Below are positions 50,538 to 62,950 of a stretch of 64,000 nucleotides of DNA, piece by piece. Source of the stretch: Sycobia sp. Sy_11 (lineage: Eukaryota > Arthropoda > Insecta > Hymenoptera > Epichrysomallidae). The translations under genes were made by a program, and so were the position numbers. The notes beneath the pieces are model-generated. The model was not told the origin of the DNA and made no database searches. It saw only the letters and a program-made list of their open reading frames with translations. The stretch is taken from contig JACCIC010000168.1 of assembly GCA_018907035.1 (NCBI GenBank), forward strand, positions 549,501 through 613,500. The letters run 5' to 3'. Within the stretch, counting starts at the first letter, position 1; each line of letters begins with the position of its first letter.

Positions 50538-51246
50538 AATACTGTAAGTAAATATTATAATTAAATATTGTGACATAGAAATATTAAACATGCAATCGCG
50601 ATCAATATTATTTTAGCAAAAATGTAGACCGCAGTATACGTTAAAAAAAAAAAACGTTCCCAAGTCAATTTTTAGTCACATTGGACAGAACAATATTTGA
50701 ATTTATTCGATCCGTTGGTTTCACTGGAATCCGATGAATTTGGATTTTATAGCGTACTTCCTATTTTTCTAGCTTCAAATCAGTGGGATTTAAATAGGTC
50801 ATAAAACCCCTCACATTATAGCTAATAATCTCTACTTATTATTGTATAACTAAGATGAGTTTTCTATATAATATTCATAAGGTATATTTCAAATGCTTTG
50901 TTTTTTTTTATTCTTATCTTGAAATTTAAAAGTGCCGTGTGTACCCTCAAAGCCATCAGAAAATACATAATATATACTTCTCTGAGGAATTCAAAGTACG
51001 GAAAACCATCCGTAACTGCCATAACTCATAGCTGGGAGAGCCATCAAAAAGGCACAGGAGGCCTGGCCTCTCTTTCCTCGCATAAATCACATAACGATCA
51101 ATTCACTGCAAACGTCCCGCGCTTACACGAGAACCGCGGAGTAAATCAAATCGTGCCCTCCCCCCCCCCGCCCCTCAGCTGGAGACACGACGCGCTTTCG
51201 ATCTCCTAACTCAAAATGCATGCCAAAACTTTGGCACGGCTTAACA

Positions 51247-51250
<4 letters not shown>

Positions 51251-51300
<50 letters not shown>
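51251..51300. repeat. (TA)n microsatellite
   Basis: About 25 TA units; a (GA)n run follows at about 51470-51508. Confidence 0.95.
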
Positions 51301-51303
<3 letters not shown>

Positions 51304-51472
51304 ACATGTCGCGAATAAAAAATCCCGAACCGGAAATCCATAAAAACCACCCTCGCGCACATGCACATATACTGCCAAGTGTGCAGCTGGAACGCCTTAA
51401 GAGCGACCGCGTCAGCGGCGAAAGAGCCGAGAAGTAGATAGAAACAGAGAGATGGAGAGAGACAGAGACGAG

Positions 51473-51508
<36 letters not shown>

Positions 51509-51776
51509 TGGGAGATAGAGCCAAGACCACAATCCGGAGGATTATCTTTCCCGCTCGATGCGCGCGCGCATATCTCGGGGGAGTTCGAATATTTAGTATT
51601 CGGACGGCTGCGCAGACACACGGACACGGGCTCGCGCGTTACCCCAGTGTGTCTGTACACAAACACATATGTATAATATAGGGATAAACGGGGATAAAGA
51701 TGGTAAAGTCAACGCGCGGGCGCGCGAGCTAGAGGAGAGCCGCCGAGCGCGCCGTTCGCTTATATAGCTCGTTCTC

Positions 51777-51825
<49 letters not shown>
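51777..51825. repeat. (CT)n microsatellite near the promoter
   Basis: About 23 CT units, 150 bp upstream of the inferred initiator at 51971. Confidence 0.95.
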
Positions 51826-51829
<4 letters not shown>

Positions 51830-51990
51830 ATCTCTCTCACTCCCTCTCGCGCGCGCGAGTTAGCTCGCAGCTCTGAGCTCCGCGGTGCTTATGGCTCGGC
51901 TTATATGTTGGCCCGGCAGCCCGGCGCCCGGCTGGCATCGCGGTGACGGCGCGCGTGCAGCGGTTCAGTATCAGTTCGGTTCAGGCCGCG
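51778..51990 (+). promoter_or_regulatory. Inferred promoter of the 52-kb gene
   Basis: A (CT)n tract (GAGA-like on the other strand) at 51777-51825 is followed by CpG-rich DNA and a TCAGTT initiator at 51971, with GGACT at +29 resembling a downstream element. No TATA box sits at the usual distance. The inferred leader runs from about 51,973 to 52,442. Confidence 0.4.
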
Positions 51991-52284
51991 CACTCGCCAC
52001 GGACTCGCCGATGACCCGGGGTTAGCCAGTTTATTATGTATATACATATGTGTATATCAGTTTAGGTAGAGAACCGCGTGCGCCTATATTATACAATCTG
52101 AGTATATTTCGGAGTTTTTATTTATACAGTGAACTTGTATAGTCGATTATATATAGTGCGTTATCCTCCCTGCAGTGCTCTCCACGGAGATTTTGCATTT
52201 CTGGTGCTCTTTTCGCGTTTGGTAGTGCTCGATGAAAAAAAAAAAATAGACTTTGGTGTTTAATAATATAATATCTATTTTAAA

Positions 52285-52287
<3 letters not shown>

Positions 52288-52328
<41 letters not shown>
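52288..52328. repeat. (TA)n microsatellite in the inferred 5' leader
   Basis: About 20 TA units between the inferred initiator (51971) and the first ATG (52443), unless a leader intron removes it. Confidence 0.9.
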
Positions 52329-52332
<4 letters not shown>

Positions 52333-52433
52333 AAGTGTGGTAGAGGATACACACACACACATACATACACACGACATTACACATGTACAAGTGATAGATA
52401 TACGTATACACGCGAGTGCGCCGAAGGATATAA

Positions 52434-52454
52434 TGCCGGAACATGAGAGATGAG
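52434..52454 (+). other. Overlapping upstream ORF
   Basis: An ATG nine bases before the predicted start opens a six-codon frame (MPEHER) that overlaps the main start in another frame. It could lower translation from the first ATG and favour the ATG at 52548. Confidence 0.35.
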
Positions 52455-52614
52455 GAGAGCTGCCGGCGAGGCGGTGGGCGCGAGCCGCCTCCCGTTAGGG
52501 TGGAGGTGGAGGAGAAGGTGCTGGCCGCGAGTGAGGCCGAGGGGAAGATGGCCAGCGGCGGCGAGCAGCAGTCCGTCGACTCGGACGGCTCCATCAGCTG
52601 GGAGGAGTTTATCG
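52443..52614 (+). CDS. First coding exon of an unidentified gene
   Basis: An open frame of 57 codons ends at a strong donor (atcg|gtgagt, phase 1). The first in-frame ATG (52443) has a weak context; the ATG at 52548 (aagATGg) has a better one and would give a protein starting MASGGEQQ. The sequence is acidic with a Gly/Arg-rich start, and its last visible part, SVDSDGSISWEEFIG, resembles an EF-hand loop but has Ser at the first ligand position. I do not recognise the family. High CpG content and an upstream initiator support a real first exon. The following exon is not visible in the remaining 11.4 kb, so the first intron is very long or leaves the window. Confidence 0.6.
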
Positions 52615-52775
52615 GTGAGTCTCGCATTATATATTATCCTCCTCCCCCCCACGCCGCCCGATGCGCGCGTTCGACGACGTCGTCCCGATCGCGCATTGTT
52701 TACCTCATTTTATATAATGAAGTACTTGCCTTCCACGCGGGAGCGTCTGGCACGCGTGCAGCGTCCGCGTAGGTT

Positions 52776-52786
52776 TTATTATTATT

Positions 52787-52860
<74 letters not shown>

Positions 52861-52879
52861 CATTATTATTATTATCATT
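52776..52879. repeat. Nested trinucleotide array (ATT)-(ATC)-(ATT)
   Basis: ATT units enclose about eleven ATC units, followed by a long ATT run with scattered ATC; the same plan as at 50466. Confidence 0.9.
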
Positions 52880-53331
52880 GTTATGTCACCACGCGACTAA
52901 TAGAATCTGACCCTCCTTCGCTTGATCGGGAGAAAAAGCATTATATATATATATATAGAGTATAATATCAATGGAAAAACCTCTATCTTCGTTGTTCCCG
53001 ACATCGCTTTGTTCGCTGCGACGACGACGGGGGGAACCTAGGGCGAATTCGGGCGTGTAGTATTATGGTCCGAGCACCGTGACCCGATGCGCGTATACAG
53101 CGCGATTCCCGACAGCTTCTGCCGCGCGATACGTTCTAAGTATACATTAAATGCACATTATATAGGTACAAAAGTACATTGTGTAACTCCCCCCGCGATC
53201 GGGAGAGTTTGGAACCCAGTACTCCGATATAGCTTATACGTATATATATATATAATAGTGGGCAGATGCAACGGCAACGGGTCAGCGGCCGCGGAGGGGG
53301 CGACATAAATTTCATTCGCGGACACTGATTC

Positions 53332-53334
<3 letters not shown>

Positions 53335-53390
<56 letters not shown>
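53335..53390. repeat. (TA)n microsatellite
   Basis: About 28 TA units. Confidence 0.95.
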
Positions 53391-53395
<5 letters not shown>

Positions 53396-54750
53396 TGGGG
53401 TGGCGCAAATAAAAGGAATGACGAGTAGCTGTATATACATAAAAGGGAAGAAGAAATGATATTAAAAAAAAGAATCTTCTGATCGCTGTGGCGCGTGGCG
53501 CGCGAACGCATAATCCGGATATACGTAAAATATTTTTTGCCTTATTCGTTATATATTCCCTCGTTCCTTTCGGCTTCTTTTCCGTTTTGATTTTGGAATT
53601 TTCGAAACATTCGAACACTCGCAATTCTCGCAAAAATCTTTTCATCTTTACGAAATGACACACACCGTAGGCTTGAATCATAATACGCGTATATAAGATT
53701 TATAGACTGTAACGGGCACGTGGGATAAGTAATTCCTAAATTTATCGATATCTTTTCCAAAGTGAACGTGTATAAATCCATAGAAATATGTCGCGGAGAA
53801 GACGACATACAGAATTTTTCCTTTTTTTTTTATGTAACGCGAGCGTCCATTAGAAATCGGTTATGTATGAAACAGCACGATTTGATTGCTTAACACGCAA
53901 TACATACGTAGAATGAATTTTATATTGGATCGCTGACTTTTTTGTTTTACATCGATAAAAATATTCGATAATCTACATTATCGGTTAATCGCTCCGATAT
54001 TGCGATTCATCGGATTAATAATAAAATATCCCCACTCTGTATTATTTACGATATATAACGGTATGGAAGGAAATCCTGGAGAAAATCGATTAGAAGCATT
54101 TGTAAATGTTGAACGTTCGTTCGATATCGCGTTTTTTTTTTTTTAAACAATAATAATAACGAGAACCTTTGTATAAAGCTAGCAAGCGTGCATGTTGTAT
54201 GCGTAAATAGGTTTCGCGTGTATCGGATATCACGAAATCTCTTGTAGTACACAACAATCGCGATTTTAACCTTGTACATGACTATTACATAGTCTTTGAA
54301 TCCATAGGAAATGCTAACTATTTCGCCCCTCCCCTCCCCCGCCATCCGCCCACGAATCGATCCTCCGGATCAAAAAAATAATCGATAAATTGTTTCTTCG
54401 AAGACCACACTGAAAGCGACGATTATTCGAGCATTAATATGCAACGGCGACTCTTGTACACATATATAAACAGCGAACCTGCAGAAAAAAACAGTATATA
54501 TATATGTATATATATATACACACATACATATCGATTAGAATTCGCGCGAAGGATATAACTCCCGAGGAGCCCTTCCCCGAATTCGAATAGCGAGAAGCCT
54601 TGTTCCTTCAGCCGAGTGGCCGGTGTCCAAAAAAAAAGAAAACGAAAAAAAAATACGGATGGCGCTGTTTCGCCCGGGCGTTTCCATTCGTGTGTGACGA
54701 CGTGCTAGTATATATTTTCATATATGTGTGTGTGTATGTGTGTGTATGTG

Positions 54751-54796
<46 letters not shown>

Positions 54797-55125
54797 CACA
54801 CGCACCCTTGAAAATGTAACACTGGTGGAGCGCTGCTCTTCCCGCATTTTTTGTACGGAATTATAATGTTAATAAGATATACTACTTGAGTCATGCGAGA
54901 TGCGTGCGAAAGAGAAAGAGAGACGCGCGCCGATATTTTTGCGAGCTACACATTCGTTCTCCTGTAACATAACGGCGCGGCATACTCCCGCGATAGTTGC
55001 AAAACATATTTGTACGAATTACTATGTGTACGTTTAATAATGCACGCGCGTCTGGTTAAAGCCTTAAAAGTTAGCGGCCGCGCGCGCTAAAGGCGATGTG
55101 CGCTTTTTGTGGTTCTTTATACGTG

Positions 55126-55128
<3 letters not shown>

Positions 55129-55174
<46 letters not shown>
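55129..55174. repeat. (TA)n microsatellite
   Basis: About 22 TA units. Confidence 0.95.
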
Positions 55175-55177
<3 letters not shown>

Positions 55178-56009
55178 TTTAACCGCGCATTATTAACTTT
55201 ATACGGAAAAATAAAATGCGAAGCCTCGTCCGCGGACGGCGCCGCGGGCGTTAAGAGCTTTTCAAAAGCCAAGCCGCGCGGGCGTCGGTCGCCTTTAATG
55301 CGTCCCGAAAGCGTTGCGCCGCCCGGTTAAGCCGAGGTGATTCGAATAATACGCGAAGTATAAATAATGCGCATGTGAAATAAACGCGCGCTATTTACAC
55401 ACGCGCACACACACACGTACTATTCATATATATGTATGTACAAGGTATGTGTGTCGGCACGCAAGTCTTATCGCAGGCGTACGTTGTGTGACCCTTAAAA
55501 TTTTCGAAACTTTGGAATTATATACAGTACGCGATCGATTGCTTCTGAATATGCTTTTAAGCCGGCATAATTTAATTATTAATTAGCGCTGCAACACGAC
55601 TATGTTATAATATCGATTGTGCGCATGTGCGTGTATATATATAAAGCTTTAGAGTTCAAGGGCGAAAAAATATGTATATTATCATTATTGAGGTTTTTTA
55701 GGAATGGTGTGTGTGTGTGTGTGTAATGCTAAAAAAGTTCTTACTTTTTGTAGAAGCATTGACTGTACAACAATTTATTAGATTGAAATTGTAGAAAAAG
55801 TATTAAATATGTGCAGTAAATTCATGTTACTGGTATATTCTATACATTTTTGTCCCCGAGCAGCTCGTAAAACGAAAATATACCGTTTTTTCTATAGAAC
55901 ATATATACCTATTCGACTTAGATACGAAATCTTGATTATCTGAGAATTCAATGTTTGAGTTCCACTCAAAGTTACTTGCGCAACGCTAATAGCTTATTGA
56001 TTCACTTTC

Positions 56010-56068
<59 letters not shown>
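56010..56068. repeat. (TA)n microsatellite
   Basis: About 29 TA units. Confidence 0.95.
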
Positions 56069-56069
<1 letters not shown>

Positions 56070-56367
56070 TTTCCAAGGATTTTTCCACATATATAATAAT
56101 TCTACACATCGAACGTAAGAGTTCTCAATCAGGAAAATACGTGTCAGTTACATTTGCGGCGGCACATTTTTGATCTATATGTATATATTATCGAAATATT
56201 CCGTATGCAAAAAGCTCTAGAACTCGCCACTGTGTAGTCTATAATTACACGACGCGGCCATGTCGATAATAAATATCTATATATTACACGGTTGCAAACT
56301 TCTAAATTCGACCTTTCCGCGCCGGCGGAGGGCGCGAGTCCGCGGTAGGCGCGAAGGGAAAATTGTC

Positions 56368-56368
<1 letters not shown>

Positions 56369-56430
<62 letters not shown>
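56369..56430. repeat. (GT)n microsatellite
   Basis: About 31 uninterrupted GT units, the longest GT tract here and a possible Z-DNA former. Confidence 0.95.
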
Positions 56431-56431
<1 letters not shown>

Positions 56432-56656
56432 GGCGAATATGCGCACGGAGGGAAAAAAAATTTTATAACTTCCCGTCCGACAAAACCGAGAATAGCCTTC
56501 AGAAGCTCGGCCTATTGAATTCAATTATCCGAGTGGAAGTGGGTGCTGACATACAAAAAGCTTGAGACGAAGAAGGGAGTATGGATTCCGGCGCAAATAT
56601 ATAATGTATATGCTTCTTGGTAGCCTTTGAAGAGAGCGAGAGAACGGGACAGGGAG

Positions 56657-56700
<44 letters not shown>
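56657..56700. repeat. (GA)n microsatellite
   Basis: About 20 GA units. Confidence 0.95.
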
Positions 56701-56704
<4 letters not shown>

Positions 56705-58284
56705 CGTGCAGCAGTCTCTTGACCCTTAAAAACGCCTTTTCCACATCAGTTTACGAAGTTTAATTATAAATGTTGTTTCGAAATTAACTAAGTCATAAAT
56801 AAGAAAAAAAACGTTGTACTGCTGTAAATCATTGAAAAACCTCGTGTATATTATTATATTTTGCGTATAACGCTGTAAAATGTAATTGAAATAAAAATTG
56901 CCTCTATTTGATAAGTAATGCACAATTGATTTGTTTTATAGAAAATTGTACAGTTTCGATTCTTAGATACTCTTGCTTTTGCACCGAAATAAGTATCCAA
57001 AATTTTTTGTTCCTCGGCGATATATATATATTTATAATAATAACGCATAAAAACTGTAAATATTTTTTATAATCATTTATAAAAAAATAACTGAATTTAT
57101 TCATAATTATATCACTCGCTGAAATATGATTTTGTCAATATGAAAAAGTGTAAGCGTTATTTCCATAATTGAACCACTTAAATATACAAATAATAGTAAA
57201 TTTCATAGTCATTTTTTTTCTATTTAGAACGAATATAATTGTTTAACTGCCGAGCATTAGAACGTCTCTCATATATATAAATATATACATAATATTCTTG
57301 AATAACCCATGCACGTTCGATTCCGTTTGAGTAAAGTTGTATAACTGTTAATTTGTTATTCGCCTCGTAGCCTAGTTCGTTGCTCGGTGCTCGAATTACA
57401 TCGGAAGGTAATTGTAAAATAATATTCCGTGCAAAAGTATACCGACGCGTTTTCGTTTCAAACATCGAACGCGCGCAATTGTATTCGACGTAGCGCGATG
57501 TAACGCGCAAACAAAAAAAAAAATCACGAAATTTCGAAATTGTTTGCCGAGCCGAACGCTGAAAGGGATATTTCATTTGGACAAGTTAAAAATTTCAATT
57601 ATTTCTAACATTTTTAATGTTCACTTAGAGTCTTATTAAAAAATATATATATATGATTTATTTTTTTGTTTTTTTTTTTGAAATTACGTTTTATCGAAAG
57701 ATTATACTTATAATAGTTAGTAATTGGGCTCTTATAGTGTTATATATATATATATATATCTTCAGTCTATTTGAACAAGTGTGAAATGTATGTAATAAAG
57801 AAAATAACAAAGGGTGTAATCGTTTGCACATTAAAGCGCAAAGAAAATGATGAAATTTGTCGATAGTATTTGTAAATAAAAATTTCTTGCAAAAATGGCA
57901 ATCTGAACTTAAAGGTAACATTTAAAAATATATCTGGGAATTATTTTTTGATTTGGCACGCTTTACGAAAAATGCAATAAATTTGCAATTAAGTACTCCT
58001 TCGAATCCTGAATAATTTTTCTTTTAATAAATCTCTTAATATAGCATATTATTTATTAGTTGATATATGTATAATATAAAAAAAAAATTGTTGATAAAAT
58101 GTATATATCGATAAACACATGCCACTACGGAGACTTATCTCTTTCTTTATACGTTGTATAACGCGGACCGTTATATAGCCGATACAGCGCATATTATATA
58201 TGGAATATAGAACAACAAGTTACGCATTGCGCTCCTCGACTCTTTTACGGCATACTTACTTTAGGAAATCAATTTATTATCAAT

Positions 58285-58285
<1 letters not shown>

Positions 58286-58337
<52 letters not shown>
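58286..58337. repeat. (TA)n microsatellite
   Basis: About 25 TA units; another TA tract follows at 58446-58490. Confidence 0.95.
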
Positions 58338-58340
<3 letters not shown>

Positions 58341-58442
58341 AAAATTTATAAAGCCAGGCCAAAAAATAACATTTTCAACTGCTATATATTAACAAAAAGT
58401 ATGGGAATAAAACTCTAATCTATAAGTCTAATCGCAATTAAA

Positions 58443-58492
<50 letters not shown>

Positions 58493-58734
58493 CTATATAT
58501 CTTTCAAAATAAAGCCATAAAGTGTCTTATCCGAGCGACGTTACATTTTCGCGATAAATGCGCGCGCCTTTATTACGACCGATACAGGGCGATAAATCTT
58601 AATCCCCGCAGAAAACTTTATAAAGATCAAAGAATGCCTTTGTCCCTAATGCCAAGTAGTCGCGGGGCATCAATTATATAATTTTACCTCTCATCCCCTT
58701 GCACGCGGAATTCACTCTCCGAATCCCTCGGGAC

Positions 58735-58737
<3 letters not shown>

Positions 58738-58801
<64 letters not shown>
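58738..58801. repeat. (TA)n microsatellite
   Basis: About 31 TA units. Confidence 0.95.
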
Positions 58802-58806
<5 letters not shown>

Positions 58807-58857
58807 CGTGTCAAAGAGAGAAAATGGAGAGGAATTTTGGTCTCGCACTGCTTCGCT

Positions 58858-58866
58858 CTCTCTCCT

Positions 58867-58928
<62 letters not shown>
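58858..58928. repeat. (CT)n microsatellite
   Basis: About 33 CT units with two CCT interruptions. Confidence 0.95.
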
Positions 58929-58931
<3 letters not shown>

Positions 58932-59352
58932 GCTATCCTCTACGTAGACTAGGCGTGCATGTTCCTCCCTATATATATATATATATATATATATATGAGT
59001 ACGAGAATGCGACGTCGTCGTCCTACTCCTCCTCCTACTCCTCCTCCTCCCTCTGGGTAATAGCGCCACACACAAACGCTTGCCAGGGTCCGTGTCCCCC
59101 CTCCCCCCACCCCCTTTGCGCGGTGTGCAGAAATCTCGCCGACGCGCCGATCCAAGAGAGCGCGCCGTACCGCGCGTATATGCATGCATGCTGCGGCACA
59201 ACTATTTTCATTCCTCGGAATTCCTCTCGGGCTAAATTAGCTCCCTCCCTCCTCCCCCTCTCTCTCTATCCCTCTTCGCCGCACCTCGCGAGCATTTCCG
59301 CGGCACCTCCTCCCGCACTTATATATATATATATATACACCCGGCAGAGACT

Positions 59353-59430
59353 ATTATGCGTACCCCCTGTCTACTAAGCACATCGCTGGTCCATTGTGGT
59401 GCAGACTGCCTTATCGACTCGGCATATAAA
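59353..59430 (+). repeat. 78-bp dispersed repeat, copy A
   Basis: This matches, in inverted orientation, 62873-62950, with about five internal differences. The shared core includes CCCCCTGTCTACTAAGCACA and TGCCTTATCGACTCGGCAT. No further copy was noticed in the window. Confidence 0.85.
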
Positions 59431-59859
59431 CCGCTTTTCTTTTCTTTTTTTTTTTTTTACTTTACTTTCCTTCCCGCCCATCCCTATACCACCCCCTCTA
59501 TTCCTACCTCGCGTTCTTGCTCACTCTATCTCTCCCGCAGTCCTTCGTTATCGCGTCTCCCGTATGTGCGAGATAAAAGGTCCTCTATGCGCGCCTCAAC
59601 GCTACTTTATTTACTTCCTCCGTGTGGCGCGCGAGCGCGAGCTTTTGTTTACGTTGGAGTGCGCGCGTATATAAGCCTCCCTCCGTCATTTTCTTCTGTT
59701 TCGCCTGGTAAAGAGCAAAAGTTAAAGGAGGGAGACAGAATGGGAAAGGGAGGGATAGAGGGGGAGGAGAGGGAGAGAAGAGCAAAGCGCACATTCCTAT
59801 TGGTCGCGCCCACGCGGCGTCGCGGTTCATTGACCTTCACGAATCGCGAACTCTACCTA

Positions 59860-59891
<32 letters not shown>

Positions 59892-60159
59892 ATCCCCTTG
59901 CGTGTGCAGTGTATCGGGCGGCACGTTGCATATTCGCCCACGGAGTGTACCGCCGAGTGCGGCCCGATATATATATATATATATATATATGTAATGCGCA
60001 ATGTACGCATACTTACAGGAACGGGGGCCATCTTGCGTCAAGGGCTTTTTCCGCATAATGAAAAGTATATAACCGCGGCTCGGCAGTGGTCGGTCATTCT
60101 TGTCCCCCCCCGGCGTCGAAAATGGCTCAAGCGCGCAAAAATTCTAGTGTGTGTGTATG

Positions 60160-60162
<3 letters not shown>

Positions 60163-60219
<57 letters not shown>

Positions 60220-60267
60220 CTCTCCACCTCTTCAACTATCTTTGGCTTTTTTTATCGTGTACATAAC

Positions 60268-60321
<54 letters not shown>
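60163..60321. repeat. Paired (CT)n and (TA)n microsatellites
   Basis: (CT)n at 60163-60214 and (TA)n at about 60271-60321, separated by 56 bp. Confidence 0.95.
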
Positions 60322-60325
<4 letters not shown>

Positions 60326-60524
60326 TATGCGTATATATCTATATATATCTACATACACCGCAGCTCTCTTCTGTACGCGCACTTGTTACGCTCGCGCCGT
60401 CAGTCCGCGCGTTTTCGTCAATGAAAGAGTCCTTATGTTGAAGCACCGCCGAGGGCGCGCGCATTGTTCTCCAACCCCGATCTTGCGAGTTCGCGCCGCC
60501 ACTGTGTATATAGCGCGTCTTCTT

Positions 60525-60529
<5 letters not shown>

Positions 60530-60561
<32 letters not shown>
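60530..60561. repeat. (CT)n microsatellite
   Basis: About 16 CT units followed by a CG-rich run. Confidence 0.9.
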
Positions 60562-60567
<6 letters not shown>

Positions 60568-61425
60568 TCGCGCGCGCGCCGCGGGCCCGCATTAATAATA
60601 AGACCGCGTCGCCCCGTGTACCGCGGAGCTTTTGTCACAGCTGCGGCGAGCGTGGCGACGCCGTCATCGCCAGCTCTTCTGCGGTCCTCTACGCCGGCCG
60701 AACGGGCGGCGGAGAGAGCGTGAGGAGGGCGGCCCGGCCTTTTAATTTGACCTTTATTCCCCTCGCTCGCGCGCAAGTGGCGCAAGTGGTTGCGCAGTCT
60801 TTTGCATGGAATATATTTCATTTTATATGGCACGTGGCCCAAATTTTTCCCTGGCTAATCTTTTTGTTGTTGCGATCTCGTTGTTTTTGCGCTAAAGTCT
60901 GATGATCTAGATCGTCAGAAGTAAAAAATCATATTGCAAATGACAAATGATTTTTTTTTTTTTTTTTTTTTGTTTTAAATACGCAATGTGAAACCAATTG
61001 AATACAATTGAATACAGTGATTCGACCGTGTTAGTTTTATTCTTATTATCTTGTGTTAATTTATTAAATAATGCATAAATACAGAATAATGTAACTGAAT
61101 AATAAGGTAAACATCGGTTATTCTCTAGAACGATTGAAATAACTCTATAATAGATCACACGCATAAACCAATTGATTTTTTTTTTTTTTATTAATAAATT
61201 GCAACGTCCAACCTGGACATTGTTTTCCGACCTGTATTTTGACACTGAGGCGCCATTTCCCGTGTTTTACCGTGAAAAAGACAAGAACACAGAATTTAAT
61301 TAAAAAGCACCAAGCGCCTCGTGAGTATAACAATTTAATTTCATGCCGGAGCCATTACTTCTTGATGAAATTCGTTGCATCGTGGAATTAGTGGAGTAGG
61401 CGATGGAGTGAGAGTTAAGGGGGGG

Positions 61426-61427
<2 letters not shown>

Positions 61428-61471
<44 letters not shown>
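61428..61471. repeat. (GA)n microsatellite
   Basis: About 21 GA units. Confidence 0.95.
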
Positions 61472-61474
<3 letters not shown>

Positions 61475-62400
61475 TGTGCAAAGATCCATATCTGTGGGAA
61501 TCGGTCCCTTGCAAAGAATCGTATAAATGAATGTTTATTCGCCCGAGCGATCCTATACAATTAAAAATAAGTAGGTGAGAACATAATACATAAAGTATAC
61601 ATATTTATGCCTAATATTGGAGAAAAGTAACAATCGTAATTTTTAATGTAAGATAGAGCTCGGATAAATTGTCTTTTTTTCTTTAATTTTATAGAATAAT
61701 TATGATTCAGGATATAGATATACCAAAAATATGTGACGATTATAGATTTTTTTTTTTTTAGAAAAGTATTTAATTATATCAGATTTCGACATTTTCTGTA
61801 CGATTTTACAAATTTTCCAAAATAAAACTCAGCTTAATGTTTTAGAATTCATTAATTTTAATACGAATACTCAGATTTTTATTAATGTTTGTATTACGCC
61901 GAAAAGTATTTTTAACACAATAGAATTTATCTTTCTTTGTTACGAGAGATCCGGAGATCCCCGGCTGCGGAATAAGTGAATATTTAAAAGTCTCAAGACG
62001 AAGAAAGTGACTTCTGCAAAGCGTCGTCGATTAATCTTTGTTATGACGTTTTTAACTATAAACGAACAGACATTTTTATTATTTTTATTGCACGTACGCT
62101 AAAATTTCTACATTATATTCATTTGCGTTTGGCCATTTGAAATAATAATCGGGGCGTGCTCGTCGTTGTCAAGTATGGAATACTGAGAAAACTGCATTCG
62201 TTAAAAAAAAAAATTGCATTGTCGACGTAAATCAAAAGGAGAAATTTTAAATTGCTTCGAACTTACAATGGGAAAAATAATGAATAGTTTAAACAATTTA
62301 CCAACTTGCATTGTTGTATCACGACAAAGAAACAATTTCACTATAATGGAGAGGTTTACTTACTACTGTATGTTACAAATAACACTTGTTTATAATTTTC

Positions 62401-62405
<5 letters not shown>

Positions 62406-62435
<30 letters not shown>
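62406..62435. repeat. (CT)n microsatellite
   Basis: About 15 CT units. Confidence 0.9.
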
Positions 62436-62439
<4 letters not shown>

Positions 62440-62872
62440 GCGCGCGCGTATATGCGTGAATGTGTATTCAACTATTTATTAAAAATATATTAATATATAG
62501 ATATAAAAAAGCTATCCAGTGAGTCAAATAGCATTTGAAATCTCTAAAAATCAACACTTTAACAATATAAAAATTCCTTATCCAATGAGATAAGTTATTT
62601 GGAAAGAAAATTAGGATTACATTTTAAAATATAAGATTGAGATAACTGTTGAATACGGTCGCAAGAAAAAGACACTTTTAAGATTTATCATCAATTATCC
62701 CAAATTCACTGTTAAATTACTACTGTTAAAAAATTTGCTAGAGGATTACAATGGAAAATATATCATAATAGACGTATGTAAAATTTCTTACGATGTCCAT
62801 ATCAATATACGAAATTTTAGATTAATTTATAATAAATCTATGTCATAATTTATACAATCACATAATTAAAAA

Positions 62873-62950
62873 TTTAGATGCCGAGTCGATAAGGCAGTCT
62901 GTACCACAATAGACCAGCGATGTGCTTAGTAGACAGGGGGTGCACATAAT
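62873..62950 (-). repeat. 78-bp dispersed repeat, copy B (inverted)
   Basis: Reverse-complement partner of 59353-59430, about 3.4 kb away. Similarity stops at both ends, so this is a short fragment or a short element. Confidence 0.85.

Noticed and set aside
50461..50540. CRISPR-like regular spacing in trinucleotide and dinucleotide arrays
   Set aside because: These are plain microsatellites without unique spacers, in a eukaryotic genome.
59356..59994. 212-residue open frame
   Set aside because: It starts in the inverted repeat, runs through C-rich and CT-repeat DNA and ends in an IYIYIY run; no domain and no splice pattern.
60327..60902. 191-residue open frame
   Set aside because: Contains CT-repeat-derived SLSLSL and CpG-rich Arg/Ala sequence; low stop-codon density in GC-rich DNA explains it.
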